A stretch of 64,000 bases of DNA, from the NCBI GenBank assembly GCA_947179155.2, contig OX359282.1, positions 7,299,309 through 7,363,308 of the forward strand. Direction: 5' to 3'. Shown piece by piece: positions 22,983-33,455 of this stretch. Source of the DNA: Hedera helix (Eukaryota > Streptophyta > Magnoliopsida > Apiales > Araliaceae). The notes under the pieces are model-generated. The model was not told the origin of the DNA, searched no databases, and saw only the letters and a program-made list of their open reading frames with translations. The position numbers were made by a program, and so were the translations under genes. Position 1 is the stretch's first letter; every line of letters starts with the position of its first letter.

Positions 22983-23926
22983 TATTATTAATACAATTAA
23001 TCGTGCGATTTGGTATAATTTTAAGTTTTAATAATTTAGGTAATATATAGTATAATGTGTTATATTGACTTAATTAATTAAATAAAAAAATTGCAATTAA
23101 ATTGGTAAAATGAAAAATAAAATTTCTTTTAAATGTTACTTTTTTTTTTTTTTTTATTAGAGATTGGTTGGATTTCTTTTGAATACCTTACAAATTTGAA
23201 TATTATATATTTAATTATTATAAATTTTTATAGTACTTATACTAATTTGAATAGGAAAAAAAAGATCTTATTTCATTCTATTCTTATTTAGATGAAAATA
23301 TCTTTAAATTTGAATAGAATTTAATCGATATAAATTTAGATAGTATTTATACTAATATGAATAGAAAAACTTAACACAAAATTTAGGAAACTAAAAATTG
23401 GAGAAATTAAGTTTGTGTTTTTAATTATATAGTTGATTATTATAAATTTGTATAGTACTTATACTAATTTGAATAGAAAACAAAAAAAATCTTCCTTTTT
23501 TTAATACTAGAAATAGGAATATTTTTACATTTAGATAGTATTTAATTGATAAAAAAAAATGGATAATACTTATGTTAATATGAATAAAAAAGCGAAATCA
23601 CATCAACATTTATTATAACACTTCACCACTTAAAAATCCTTATTTTAAGAAGTAAAAAGGCAAAAACTTTGCATCCATCACTTTTCTTTTGTTGACATAA
23701 CGCTTAATTATTAAAGAAATAAAAAGAGTAAAAGCAAGAGAGAAACAAAAGAACATAACAATCATAAACACGTACAAAAGTTTTTTTTGTAGCAACATAT
23801 TCGACGTTAATTTTGTTTAGAGTTCTATTATTTGTTTATAAGTAAGGTTTTTAAGTGTTTTCTAAAATTTTGGGTTGAAATACTATTTTTTTAGTGTTAA
23901 AGGAGCATTTTTTGCTATTAAATATG

Positions 23927-23929
<3 letters not shown>
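22983..23929. other. AT-rich region with degenerate direct repeats
   Basis: A phrase like TATAGTACTTATACTAATTTGAATAG recurs at about 23230, 23340 and 23455. A short segment (22983-23025) repeats 20355-20400 (TATTAATACAATTAAT.GTG.GATTTGGTA). No gene seen. Confidence 0.5.

Positions 23930-23960
<31 letters not shown>
23930..23960. repeat. (AT)n microsatellite at the left border of the viral cluster
   Basis: A pure alternating AT run; virus-like sequence starts at the next base (23961). Confidence 0.95.
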
Positions 23961-23963
<3 letters not shown>

Positions 23964-24150
23964 TCAATTTTTAAAAATTTAAATATCTTAAATAATAAGA
24001 CAAATCATTTAAAATACCTAAAAGATGAAATTATGTATAAAATGATTGAAGAACAATTACAAAATAATAATTTTCAAAGAAAAATAAAAGTTTTTCATGA
24101 CTTATTAACTAAGAATGTTTGTTCTGATTTACCGCATGCTTTCTTCTGTT
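23961..24150 (+). other. Endogenous caulimovirid: stray protease-RT spacer fragment
   Basis: About 190 bp nearly identical to 28291-28475 of the adjoining viral copy (both start GAGTCAATTTT and run to the GCATGCTTTCT stretch). It then joins directly to virus leader sequence, which is not its natural neighbour. It is a rearranged piece, most likely a remnant of another genome unit of the same integration event. Confidence 0.8.
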
Positions 24151-24366
24151 TAATTCAAAACTTTTGTCATTAAGCTCCAAACTGAGTAACCTTTATTACT
24201 GTAAATCACCTAGTTCGGTATAAGTCCTGTAAAGTCTTGGTAAGACTCTAGGTGGGAGCAACTTAGACTAAGGTAATCTTAGAATTTAGGTATGCGTTTA
24301 CATAAGGTAAGGAGGGTCGTTTAAGCGGAATGATCTAAAATAAAAATTTTTATTTTTTCAGATAAA
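24151..24366 (+). other. Endogenous caulimovirid leader / intergenic region (copy 1)
   Basis: Non-coding stretch directly before the movement-protein start, conserved on the minus strand at 41291-41456 (shared words include ACCTAGTTCGG, GGTATGCGTTTACATAAGG and GGAGGGTCGTTTAAGC). Conservation between two viral copies in a region without frames suggests the 5' untranslated leader of the pregenomic RNA. I did not find a clear tRNA-Met primer site in it. Confidence 0.6.
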
Positions 24367-25505
24367 ATGAGTAGACTTTTTAGGTCTAGTTCTTCAGTTA
24401 ATTCAAGGTCAGCAACCTTGTCATCTATCCCAGACACAGTTAATCAAGAAGAATATAGTTATGATAATTTAAGTCAAGACTTTGATAATTGGAATATACC
24501 TAATATTTCACTTAAAGAAATTTACAAGTCAACCTTTTATGATAATTTCAAGTCAGATTATAATGTTAAAATTGTTGAAAACGTTTATGCAATTAATAAA
24601 AACATGAAAACTGTTCCTTATTAACAAGTGAAGTAATTAAAAAATATAGACTTAAATGATATAATTTTATCCACATGGGTCTTATTCAGGTTGCAGTCAA
24701 ACCTTTAAGCATTAAAGGAATTAATTCAAGTATACTTTTGTGTCTTCGTGATGCAAGGTATTTAAACTATGTACTAAGTATTTTAGGCATAATGGAATCT
24801 AGTCTGCACAATGGACCTGTCCATTTTAACTGCTTTTCAGATTTCACAATAAGTCTAAGTGATCCACATTTGTTAAAAACTTTAACTTTAAATATTAAAA
24901 CTGCTGGAGAAATAACTCAAATGATTGAGGGTTCTCAAGCACTGACTTTAATATTTAGAATTTATTATAAAACAATGAAGACTAATTTAAATATACAAGC
25001 TTTAAGTAAAAGTCCTAAAGAAAAAACCGTTTTAATACAAAGTAGTACTAGTGATGCTAATATCCAAGTCCCAAAGACTATTTTTGGAAGAGATATAAAT
25101 CTCCCTAGACAATGGATATTAGAACATGAAATACCACAAAAACTAGTTAATAGTAACATAATGAATTTAGAAAATGTTAAACAATACTTAGATGGAACTG
25201 TCAGAATAAGTTTTGATGATTCAAGGCTTATGAGGCCTTTAATAATTGAAGATATTACTAGCACTATATCATCTTCTAGAAAAGATTTAGAGTTATTAAG
25301 CAAAATTATACTTCAAAATATTAAGTTAAGAGGAATTATTAATGAAGGTCAAACTAGTCAACACTGTTATAATAATGAATCTGTTAGTCAATATGAAGAT
25401 GATGAACAACAGTTATCTCCTACTCAGTCAGATTTCGAAACAAAACAGTTCACCACCAACTTAGAGTTATACAAAAAGACTTTAAAATTAAATAGGAAAT
25501 ATTAA
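24367..25505 (+). pseudogene. Endogenous caulimovirid movement protein (copy 1, broken)
   Basis: First coding block of the viral polyprotein. The second part (24675-25505) carries the 30K-type movement-protein region (VAVKPLSIKGINSSILLCLRD, then LNIKTAGEITQMI). Movement proteins of this group open plasmodesmata for cell-to-cell spread. Breaks: a 1-bp deletion near 24600 relative to the minus-strand copies ends the first part at 24622-24624, and a stop replaces a Gly codon at about 24655. The reading frame closes at 25505 in a poorly conserved linker. Assigned to Caulimoviridae (florendovirus/petuvirus-like) from domain order and from the MP and RT motifs. Confidence 0.75.
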
Positions 25506-27230
25506 CTAATGATTTTAATTCAAAAGAAAATAAAAATAAAAGACATCAATTTTGTGAAAACCATAGTGAAATTGATAGAGAAAAAAATAGTTAAAAATGG
25601 AAAAAATTTGTTTTAAAAGAAAAGGTGAATATTACTTTTTTATACTTGGTATGAAAAATATTATGGTAAATGTAATGTAATTACTGAAAGTCAATGGGTA
25701 AAAGAAGATAAGTCAAAAATTTCTTCTAGTCATCCACTTTTGAACATAGTTATTTTATCAGTTAAAAACACATCTGTTGTTGCAAGTCTTTTAAATTTAC
25801 AGATGGTAATAATGATGATAAAAAAATAATTTTACTAACCAGTACTTGACAACACTAGGTAAACAGTTAGATTAAATTGAAGAAAAATTTAAAGATAAAA
25901 CTCCTAGTCAGGATCACAATGATAAAATTGAAAAACTTTTGTTAAACTTACCTCAAAATAGACAATGCCTAGGATTACCCAATACTGATAAAGAATTAGT
26001 TAAAATATTAGATAAATTATTTAAAAAATTAGATAAACCTGAACCTAGTGACACTAAGACTTTAACTGTCATTGAAAACTATGATAGTCAAAGAAAAAAT
26101 TCTTATAGTAGTGAGTCAGATACTGACAACTCTACTATTTAAGAAATTAAGAATCAATTTAAAAAATTAACTTTTAAAAATCCAACTATTACTAGTCAAA
26201 CAAAAAATTGGTATTCTAAAACAACCCCTCCAAACTTACAGTTTGAATAAAGGAATTTAGATAATCAATTTTCTATTTCTGCTAATAAAATTTATGAATG
26301 GAACATAAATGGCCTTAGTGAACAAAAGTTATTAAATAAATTAAATCACATGTCTATGGTAGCTAATAGTTATTCAACTACTTTTCATTATTTAGGACAG
26401 CCTGAGATTGTTAAACTATTGTCTAGTGGATTTACTGGTATTCTTAGATCTTGGTGGGAAAAATACATTACTGAAGAATCCAGATATTGTATTATTAATT
26501 CAGTTTAATGTGATAATAAATGTAACCATATACTTGATGAAACCCTTGGTTTAGGTCCCCTCTGATGGAGTTAATACCTTAATTTATACAATAATAAAAT
26601 ATTTTATTGGAACTCTTAGTAATATAACTGACAGGATCCACGATCAGTTAAGTAATCTCACGTGCCCTACTTTAAGTGACTTTATATGGTATAAAAATAT
26701 TTTTACTTCTAGAGTTATAATGCGTGATGATAGTAATAAACCTTTCTAGAAAGAAAATTTTGTAAATAGATTACCTAATTTATTTGGACATAAAATCCGA
26801 GAAGAATTAAGAAAAAGCCTAGGATTTATTGATTACGATAATTTTACCTATGGTGATATTATTAGTCAAATTCAAAAAACAGGTCTTAAAATATGTATTA
26901 GCTTTAAGATTAGTAAACAGGCTCAAAAAGATAAACACAAAGCCAGATACAAGTTGGGATCTTTTTGTGAACAATATGATTTACCCCCTATTGCTCTTTT
27001 TAGAAAAAGAAGTCACTTTAGAAATGATAAAAAACATAAATTCAGGAAACATATAAAATATAGTAATAAAGAAAGGTATTATAAAAGGTCACCCAAAAAT
27101 ACTAGTTATAAAAAACCTTATAAAAAGATGTATTGATAAAAAAACCTTATAAGAGCAAAGTGATTTGTCATAATTGTGGTGAATCAGGTCATTATAAAAA
27201 TGAATGTAAAGTTAAAAAAAATTAGAACAA
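25506..27230 (+). pseudogene. Endogenous caulimovirid capsid region with CCHC knuckle (copy 1, broken)
   Basis: Capsid-like core at about 26280-26500 (ANKIYEWNINGLSEQ, then GFTGILRSWWEKY), where a W-x-I-(D/N)-G block and a double Trp are the caulimovirid coat-protein pattern shared with retroviral Gag. A basic C-terminal tail follows (26829-27136) and then a zinc knuckle CHNCGESGHYKNEC at about 27166-27207. Numerous stops and frameshifts between blocks, including several in 26500-26830. Only short stretches (25939-26142, 26829-27056) stay open. Confidence 0.75.
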
Positions 27231-27846
27231 TTAAAAATATCTGAAGAAGATAGTAATCAAATAATTGAGTTAATGAAAATAGAGAATGATTCTAGTAGTA
27301 ATGGATATGAAAATATTTATCCTCTAGTAACTTAGATAACACTTCCACTTTAGAGAGTGAATTTAGTCAAAACCCTAAAGTAACCTTAAGATGTATTGAT
27401 ACTTGTTGTAATAAAACTCTAAATGTTTTAAGTAGACATAAAGAAGAATAAAGATATTAATTAATTTAATTAGTAAAATATCTTATCCACAGTTAAAAAT
27501 ACAATATACTAAACAATTAAAAGATCTTTTTAATAAAGATACTCCAACTAACAAAGGAAATAAATTAAAAGAAAAACCTATTTTTAGTAGTAATAAAACT
27601 TTAGAAAGATTTAAAAATATGGTAAAAGAGATAACTTTACTTGAATTAAATCAAGAAGTTAATAACTTAAAACGAGAAATTTCTAAATTAAAATCAGAAA
27701 TCCCTGAATTAAGAAATGAAATTAATAAGCTTAAAGAAAAAGATACATTGTTAGTTAATAGCTCATCGGATAGTGAGGATATAGAAGAAACTGAAACTTC
27801 TAAAGTTAATAACTCAAATAATGATAATGAAACCCTTAGTCAATAA
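27231..27846 (+). pseudogene. Endogenous caulimovirid capsid-protease linker with coiled coil (copy 1)
   Basis: 27619-27846 is open and forms a heptad-rich helix (LNQEVNNLKREISKLKSEI) followed by an acidic Ser/Asp/Glu tail. The first half (27231-27618) holds a Cys pair (IDTC-C) and is shifted in frame. The matching minus-strand segment is 38482-37850, longer open there. Coiled coils are known in caulimovirid virion-associated proteins, but equivalence is only inferred here. Confidence 0.6.
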
Positions 27847-28440
27847 GGATTGTCTTTAAAGATATTAAAATCTCTTACCATTCAGAAATGGTATATTAAA
27901 GTCACTATAATTATTAACAAAACATTCACTTTAGAAATTCCAGCGTTAGTTGATACTGGTGTTGACTTGAATTGTATTCAAGAAGGTCTAATCCCAACTA
28001 GGTATTATGTAAAAACTATTAAAAGAATGACTACAACTAATAAAAGTAAAATGAATATAAATTATAAATTATCTAAAGCTTATATCTGCCAAAATAATGT
28101 TTGTTTTGAAATATCTTTTGTTTTAATAAGAAACATGACATATAAAATTATTTTAAGATTACCATTTATATATTTATTATACCCTTTTACTACTAATACA
28201 AATGATTTAACTAGTAAACACTTAGGTCAAGAGGTAACATTTCTATTTATTAATAAACCTAAGAGCAAAGATTTGAGGATTATTCAAGATGAGTCAATTT
28301 TCAAAAGTTTAAATATCTTAAATAACAAGACAAATCATTTAAAATACTTAAAATATGAAATTAGGTATAAAAGGATTGAAGAACAATTACAAAATAATAA
28401 TTTTCAAAAAAAAAAAAAAAAGATTCTCATGACTTATTAA
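27847..28440 (+). pseudogene. Endogenous caulimovirid aspartic protease (copy 1)
   Basis: The frame carries the active-site triad D-T-G at 27952-27960 within ALVDTGVDLNCIQEG, followed by the glycine-poor C-terminal half of a pepsin-like retroviral protease and a Lys/Asn-rich spacer leading to RT. The protease would cleave the viral polyprotein. The frame is open for 196 codons but is isolated by stops on both sides; an A-run near 28410 causes the terminal frameshift. Confidence 0.8.
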
Positions 28441-29390
28441 CTAATAATATTTGTTCTGATTTATCGCATGCTTTCTGGCATAGAAAGAGACATATTGTTA
28501 GGCTTCCTTATGCTAAGGAATTTAAAGAACACTTAATTCCTACTAAGGCTAGACCTATACAAATGAATCATGAACAAATGAGTTATTGTAAAAATAAAAA
28601 CAATGATCTATTGAGAAAATGATTAATTAGAAAGAGTAAATCTCATTGGTCTTGTCCAGCTTTTTTTGTAAATAAAAATGTTGAAATTGAGAGAGGAATC
28701 ACTCGCTTAGTTATGAATTACAAACCTTTAAATAAAGTGCTTGAATGGATTAGGTATCAATTACCAAACAAAAAAGATTTAATTAATAGGCTTAGTCAAA
28801 CAGTTGTTTTTAGTAAATTTGATTTTAAAAATGGATTTTGGCAAATCCAGATCCATGAGAATGATAAGTATAAGACAGCCTTTACCACCCATTTCGGTCA
28901 TTATGAGTGGAATGTTATATCTTTTAGTTTAAAAAATGCCCCTAGTGAATTCCAGAATATTATGAATAATATTCTAAATTATTTTAGTCACTTTGTCATT
29001 GTTTACATTAATGATGTTCTTATTTTTTCAAGCTCTATTGAAGAACATTGGAAACATCTCAATTCATTTTTAGAACTATTCAAACCAATGGATTAGTTCT
29101 TTCTCAATCAAAATGTTCTCTTTTTCAAACTAAAGTTCACTTCCTAGGTCATGTTATTCAATATGGTCAAATTCAGCATGTTGCTAGAGCTAGTAAATTC
29201 GCTGATTAAATCTTAGATAAAAATCAACTTCAAAGATTTTTACGTTCCCTTAATTACATAGGTGAATTTTATAGGAACCTGAGAAGAGTCTGTAAGCCGT
29301 TATTTGAACGACTTCAAAGCAATTCCCCTCCTTGGACTGATATTTATACTTTAATTATCCAGGAAGTAAAGAAGCATGTTAAGACACTTC
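28441..29390 (+). pseudogene. Endogenous caulimovirid reverse transcriptase (copy 1, broken)
   Basis: Blocks in order: KEHLIPTKARPIQMN, SHWSCPAFFV, LVMNYKPLNK, FSKFDFKNGFWQIQI, FSLKNAPSEFQ, and the polymerase box at 29004-29015, which here reads Y-I-N-D so that the first of the paired catalytic aspartates is missing. A stop follows the box (29096), and thumb/connection sequence continues in another frame (LRSLNYIGEFYRN, then LSNSPPW-like). RT would copy pregenomic RNA into DNA. Clearly non-functional: at least two stops plus the altered active site. Confidence 0.88.
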
Positions 29391-29850
29391 CCTATCTTGG
29401 CATATCAAATTCTGATGCATTTAAAATTATTGAAACTGATGCCTTTGAAATTGGATTAAGAGGTATACTCAAACAAAAGTTAAACCCAAATTCTCCAGAA
29501 CTTATTGTTTCTTTCTATTCTCGTGCATAAGATAATACACAAATAAACTATTCTACTATTAAAAAGAAAAATTTATCTTTAGTTTTATGTATTAATAAAT
29601 TTTAAATTGATTTATTAAATCAAAAGTTTTTAAAAAGAATTGATTGCAAATTTACAAAAATATGTTTTAGATAAAGATGTTGAAAATATTGCTTCTAAGC
29701 AGATTTTTGCTAGGTGGCAAGCTTTATTAAATATTTTTGATTTTGATATTGAATATATTAAAGACAATCAAAATTCTATTTTTGATTTTCTTACTCGAGA
29801 GTTTTTTCAAACAGGATCACTAAAATTAGTGAGAAAGGAGGTAGTAGTAG
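29391..29850 (+). pseudogene. Endogenous caulimovirid RNase H (copy 1, broken)
   Basis: Begins with the KIIETDAFEIGLRGIL block (RNase H beta-1/beta-2, with the catalytic acidic residue) at about 29423, continues with a SFYSRA-like block and ends with the typical tail (RWQALLNIFDFDIEYI, then FDFLTREF). At least three stops. In the minus copy the domain is cut off near its start. Confidence 0.8.
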
Positions 29851-30585
29851 TAGTCGTGGAAGAGATAACTCCTCCACTGTTAGTCAGTCCAGTAAACTTA
29901 AGGAACATATGGTTCCTCACCCAATAAACCCAATCTTTTTTGTGGATTTAGTTAATAGGTACCAAGTCTTGGGCCAAATCTCTAGTTCATTCAATTCAGT
30001 CCTAGCCAGTAAACCAAAACAAATTGACCCTTTCGGGACTTTTGACATCTATAAACCAGAACCCCAAAAGACCAAATTTTAAAAGTCAAAAATAAAGTAC
30101 ACACCCAATTTTGAGTCAAATCTATTTTTTATTGAGCCCTTTATGAGCCCAAAAAATGACCCACTAAAACTTGCTTCCCAGTTCTTTCCCCTGGGTTGAC
30201 ACTTCATCCCACTTGCCCCATACAAGTCATTAACTTATTACAAAGACATTTTGCTCCAAACCGAGTCAATAGTAATCAAGCCTATTTATGATAGGAATGA
30301 TGAGTCCAAAGTCTTCTATCACTTCATATACATAAAATAGTTACTGTCCATAACAGATTGGAGAAAACACCCTTATGATATTAGGTTGCTCAATAATCAT
30401 AATAATAATTTTTGTTATTTTGATTATATGGAAGCTTGGAATAAAAATTTCTTATACCAAAATTAGTCATTTAGTCATTCATGATTTATTCAGTTTGACC
30501 ACAAATTCAAAAGTCAGATTCTGTTATGGTTCACAATTTGGTGGTCTAAATATGGACCAATATTTGCTATAGGGTTGATTGATTT
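29851..30585 (+). pseudogene. Endogenous caulimovirid C-terminal region after RNase H (copy 1)
   Basis: Ser-rich start (GRDNSSTVSQSSK), then PINPIFFVDLVNRYQVLG, QIDPFGTFDIY, and near 30390-30570 an aromatic-rich segment (FDYMEAWNKNFLYQ, a Trp-Trp motif). The first 260 bp recur at 42466-42726. Stops interrupt it. The role of this C-terminal domain is unknown to me. Virus-like sequence ends at about 30585, where an unrelated gypsy fragment begins. Confidence 0.65.
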
Positions 30586-30586
30586 A

Positions 30587-30963
30587 TCAGGATTTCTTAA
30601 TCCATGATCTAGGGTTGGAGCCATCAAATTTAGGAAATTCAAACTTGATTGATCTAAATATACTATTATCAAATTTCTCATTAAATGATCCATTATCACT
30701 AAGTCCTAAGACATAACCTGTTTGGTTGCTCGAACTACCTGCAGTTTGCTGTGGAACTAGCAATCGAGCAGAGAGAAGGACTTCAAATCCTTTTATCAAT
30801 TGTTACATCTTCTTTTCATAATCATATTTGAGGCTTTCAACTGATTCCTGGAACTGAGACTTCAATTGCTGAATGGAGTTCGAGTGTTCACCTACTTGAT
30901 ATTCTAAGTTGCTAAAACGCTGATTATTTGTCGTCATGATTAGATCGAGCGGCTCTGATACCA
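30587..30963 (-). pseudogene. Ty3/gypsy gag N-terminus with tRNA-Met primer-binding site
   Basis: Minus strand: PBS TGGTATCAGAGCC (30963-30951, complementary to initiator tRNA-Met), then ATG at 30937 and a frame beginning MTTNNQRFSNLEYQVGEHS with a coiled-coil N-terminus, one in-frame stop (after EKKM), and the gag motif FPKFDGSNPRSWI typical of chromovirus gag. The frame is cut at about 30587 at the junction with viral sequence. Confidence 0.75.
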
Positions 30964-30965
30964 AT

Positions 30966-31340
30966 TGTAAGTGAGGTCCCTTACTGTGATACAGTTATGG
31001 AGGTTAATTCAGCTGGAAATAAAGTTCAAATGGAGATCTGATAGGAAAATGAGATGGAATAGCAGGGAAATAAATATGGAGAGAGGGAAAATAGAGAGAA
31101 TTCAAATAATTGACAGGGAAAAAACATAATCACTTTTCACATGCTTTTCAATCCATCTAGTTATAGTATTTATCAGTCTAACATCCTCATAACTGAATTA
31201 CTGAACCAAAGACTATTATAACCCTGCTTAACTACTTATTGGACTATTATAACATTGCTTAACTACTTACTGGACAAATGACATTTATATCCTCCTTACT
31301 AGCAGCTACTGGCGTAATTGACTAATAGTACTAACAACAA
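30966..31340 (-). mobile_element. 5' LTR of the truncated gypsy element
   Basis: The LTR ends (minus strand) CACTTACA at 30966, two bases before the PBS. Its far end is not sharply visible; an ACTAACAACA at about 31333-31342 is the best candidate. Together with the gag fragment this is an element retaining only its first ~750 bp, lying between two viral copies. Confidence 0.5.
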
Positions 31341-31534
31341 TATTAGAAATCCACTCCTCGGTTCATACATTATGTTTAACATATATTTGTAAAAATAAAT
31401 AAGTTTCGTAAAGTTCTTGTGAAATATTTTATGTAAAAGGACTTGGAATTTAAATTTGTTAGGTTCATTTAAATTGTAAATACAAATGTTGCATCTGAAT
31501 TAATGTTGCATCTGAACTTTATGTGTTTTTGAGT

Positions 31535-31703
31535 AGTGAGTCATTTTCTTTTTGTCAACGCGAATCGAGCTCCTTTCTATTAAGAAATTTGGATATTGAA
31601 CCATTAGGTGTCATATGTGTGTTGACCTATGTTGTTTCCAGAATTTAAACCCAAAATCTAAACTTTGGCCATGACACCATTTGAGCACCACGACGCAACT
31701 ACT
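31535..31703 (-). mobile_element. tRNA-derived SINE, copy a
   Basis: Minus strand: GTGGTGCTCAAATGGTGTCATGG (A-box-like head), then an eroded B box (TTTTGGGTTTAAATTC) and a body containing ATATGACACCTAATGG and TTCAATATCC. The same order of blocks is found at 43321-43475 (minus) and 47588-47710 (plus). Confidence 0.5.
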
Positions 31704-31960
31704 TAAGTTACCTAAAAAATAAATTATATACTCTAATTCTTTCTCTATTCTCTATTTATTTTAAGTAATTATATGTTTTATAAATAATTGTTTCTTCCTA
31801 AAATTTATTTCTTTTTTAAAGTAATTATTTCCTTACGTGTTTTTTTTTTTTTTTGGTTTTGTAATCATGTTTTTAAAATAATTAATTTTTTTTACTCTCG
31901 CACCAGGGTTGATTGAGCACCAGGGTTGATTGATTGATTAATAAATATGGACCAATAAAT

Positions 31961-32911
31961 GCATCAGGATTTGATATGTCAAGACAGGAAAGTGTTTTAA
32001 CATGCTTCTTTACTTCCTGGACAATTAAAGTATGAATGTCAGTCCAAGGAAGGGGATTACTTTGAAGTCGTTCAAATAACGGCTTACAGGCTCTTCTCAG
32101 GTTCTTGTAGAATTCACCTATGTAATTAAGGGAACCTAAAAATCTTTGAAGTTGATTTTTATCTAAGATTTTATCAAGGAATTTACTAGCAAATTGAATA
32201 GCTCTAGCAACAGGTTGAATTTGACCATATTGAATAACATGACCAATGAAGTGAACTCTAGTTTGAAAAAGAGAACATTTTGACTGAGAAAAACTAATCC
32301 ATTAGCTTGAATAGTTTTAAAAAATGAATTGAGATGTTTTCAATGTTCTTCAATAGAGTTTGAAAAAATAAGAACATCATCAATGTAAACAATGACAAAA
32401 TGACTAAAAGAATTTAGAATATCATTTATAATATTCTGGAATTTACTAGGGGCATTTTTCAAACAAAAAGGCATGGCATTCCACTCATAATGACCGAATG
32501 GGATGGCAAAGGCTGTCTTATACCTATCCTCCTCATGGATCTGAATTTACTAAAATCCACTCTTAAGATCAAATTTACTAAAAACAACTGCTAGACTAAG
32601 CCTATTAATTAAATCATTTTTTTTTGTAATGGATACCTAATCCATTCAAGGACTTTATTTAAAGATTTATAATTAATAACTAAGCGAGGGGTTCCTCTCT
32701 CAATTTCAGTATTTTTATTTACATAAAAAGCTGGACAAGACCAAGGAAATTTACTCTTTCTAATTAATTATTTTCTCAATAGATCATTGATTTCATTTTT
32801 ACAATAACTCATTTGTTCATGATTCATTTGTATAGGTCTAGCCTTAGTAGGAATTAAGTGTTCCTTAAATTCCTTAGCATAAGGAAGCCTAACAATATGT
32901 CTTTTTCTATG
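31961..32911 (-). pseudogene. Endogenous caulimovirid RT with start of RNase H (copy 2)
   Basis: Minus-strand counterpart of 28480-29430. The polymerase box (32387-32376 on the minus strand) keeps Y-I-D-D, unlike copy 1. Flanking blocks (NAPSKFQ-type, VIVYIDDVLIFS) are recognisable. Stops and frameshifts occur at about 32280, 32580 and 32620. Viral sequence ends near 31961, just inside RNase H, where it meets a short GGTTGATTGA-repeat stretch (31905-31945). The copy ends earlier than copy 1, so the two are truncated differently. Confidence 0.85.
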
Positions 32912-33455
32912 CTAGAAAGCATGCGATAAATCAGAACAAACATTTTTAGTTAATAAGTCATTAGAATCTTTTATTTTCTTTTGAAGATTATTATTTTGTA
33001 ACTGTTCTTCAATCCATTTATACCTAATTTCATCTTTTAGGTATTTTAAATGATTTGTTTTATTATTTAAGATATTTAAACTTTTGAAAATTGACTCATC
33101 TTGAATAATCCTCAAATCTTTACTTTTAGGTTTACTAAGAAATAAAAATGTTACCTCTTGACCTAAGTGTTTACTAGTTAAACCATTTGTATTAGTAGTT
33201 AAATGGTATAATAAATATATAAATGGTAATCTTAAAATAATCTTATCTGTTATGTTTCTTATTAAAACAAAAGACGTTTCAAAACAAATATTATTTTGGC
33301 AGATATGAGTTTTAGGTAATTTATAATTTATATCCATTTTACTTTTATTAGCTGAAATCATTCTTTTAGTAGTTTTTACATAATACCTAGTTGGGATTAG
33401 ACCTTCTTGAATACAATTCAATTCAGCACCAGTATCAACTAAGACTGAGATTTCT
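32912..33455 (-). pseudogene. Endogenous caulimovirid protease, downstream part (copy 2)
   Basis: Frame with SVLVDTGAELNCIQEG (D-T-G present) followed by the same 170-codon spacer as copy 1. It is open to 32912. Its first codons are separated from the upstream linker by the 4.26-kb LTR at 33456-37710; the pentamer AGAAA (minus strand) is duplicated at the break. Confidence 0.85.

Noticed and set aside
27850..28440. Interpreting the viral protease frame as an expressed host aspartic protease
   Set aside because: It is flanked by viral capsid-linker and RT sequence, ends in a frameshift, and has a decayed sister copy.
30951..30963. tRNA-Met gene
   Set aside because: Only the 13 bases complementary to the tRNA 3' end are present, directly inside an LTR: a primer-binding site.
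30540..31960. Shared ATATGGACCAATA and GGTTGATTGATT words near the ends of both viral copies, suggesting a common terminal repeat
   Set aside because: The words are in a different order at the two places and do not form a continuous alignment.
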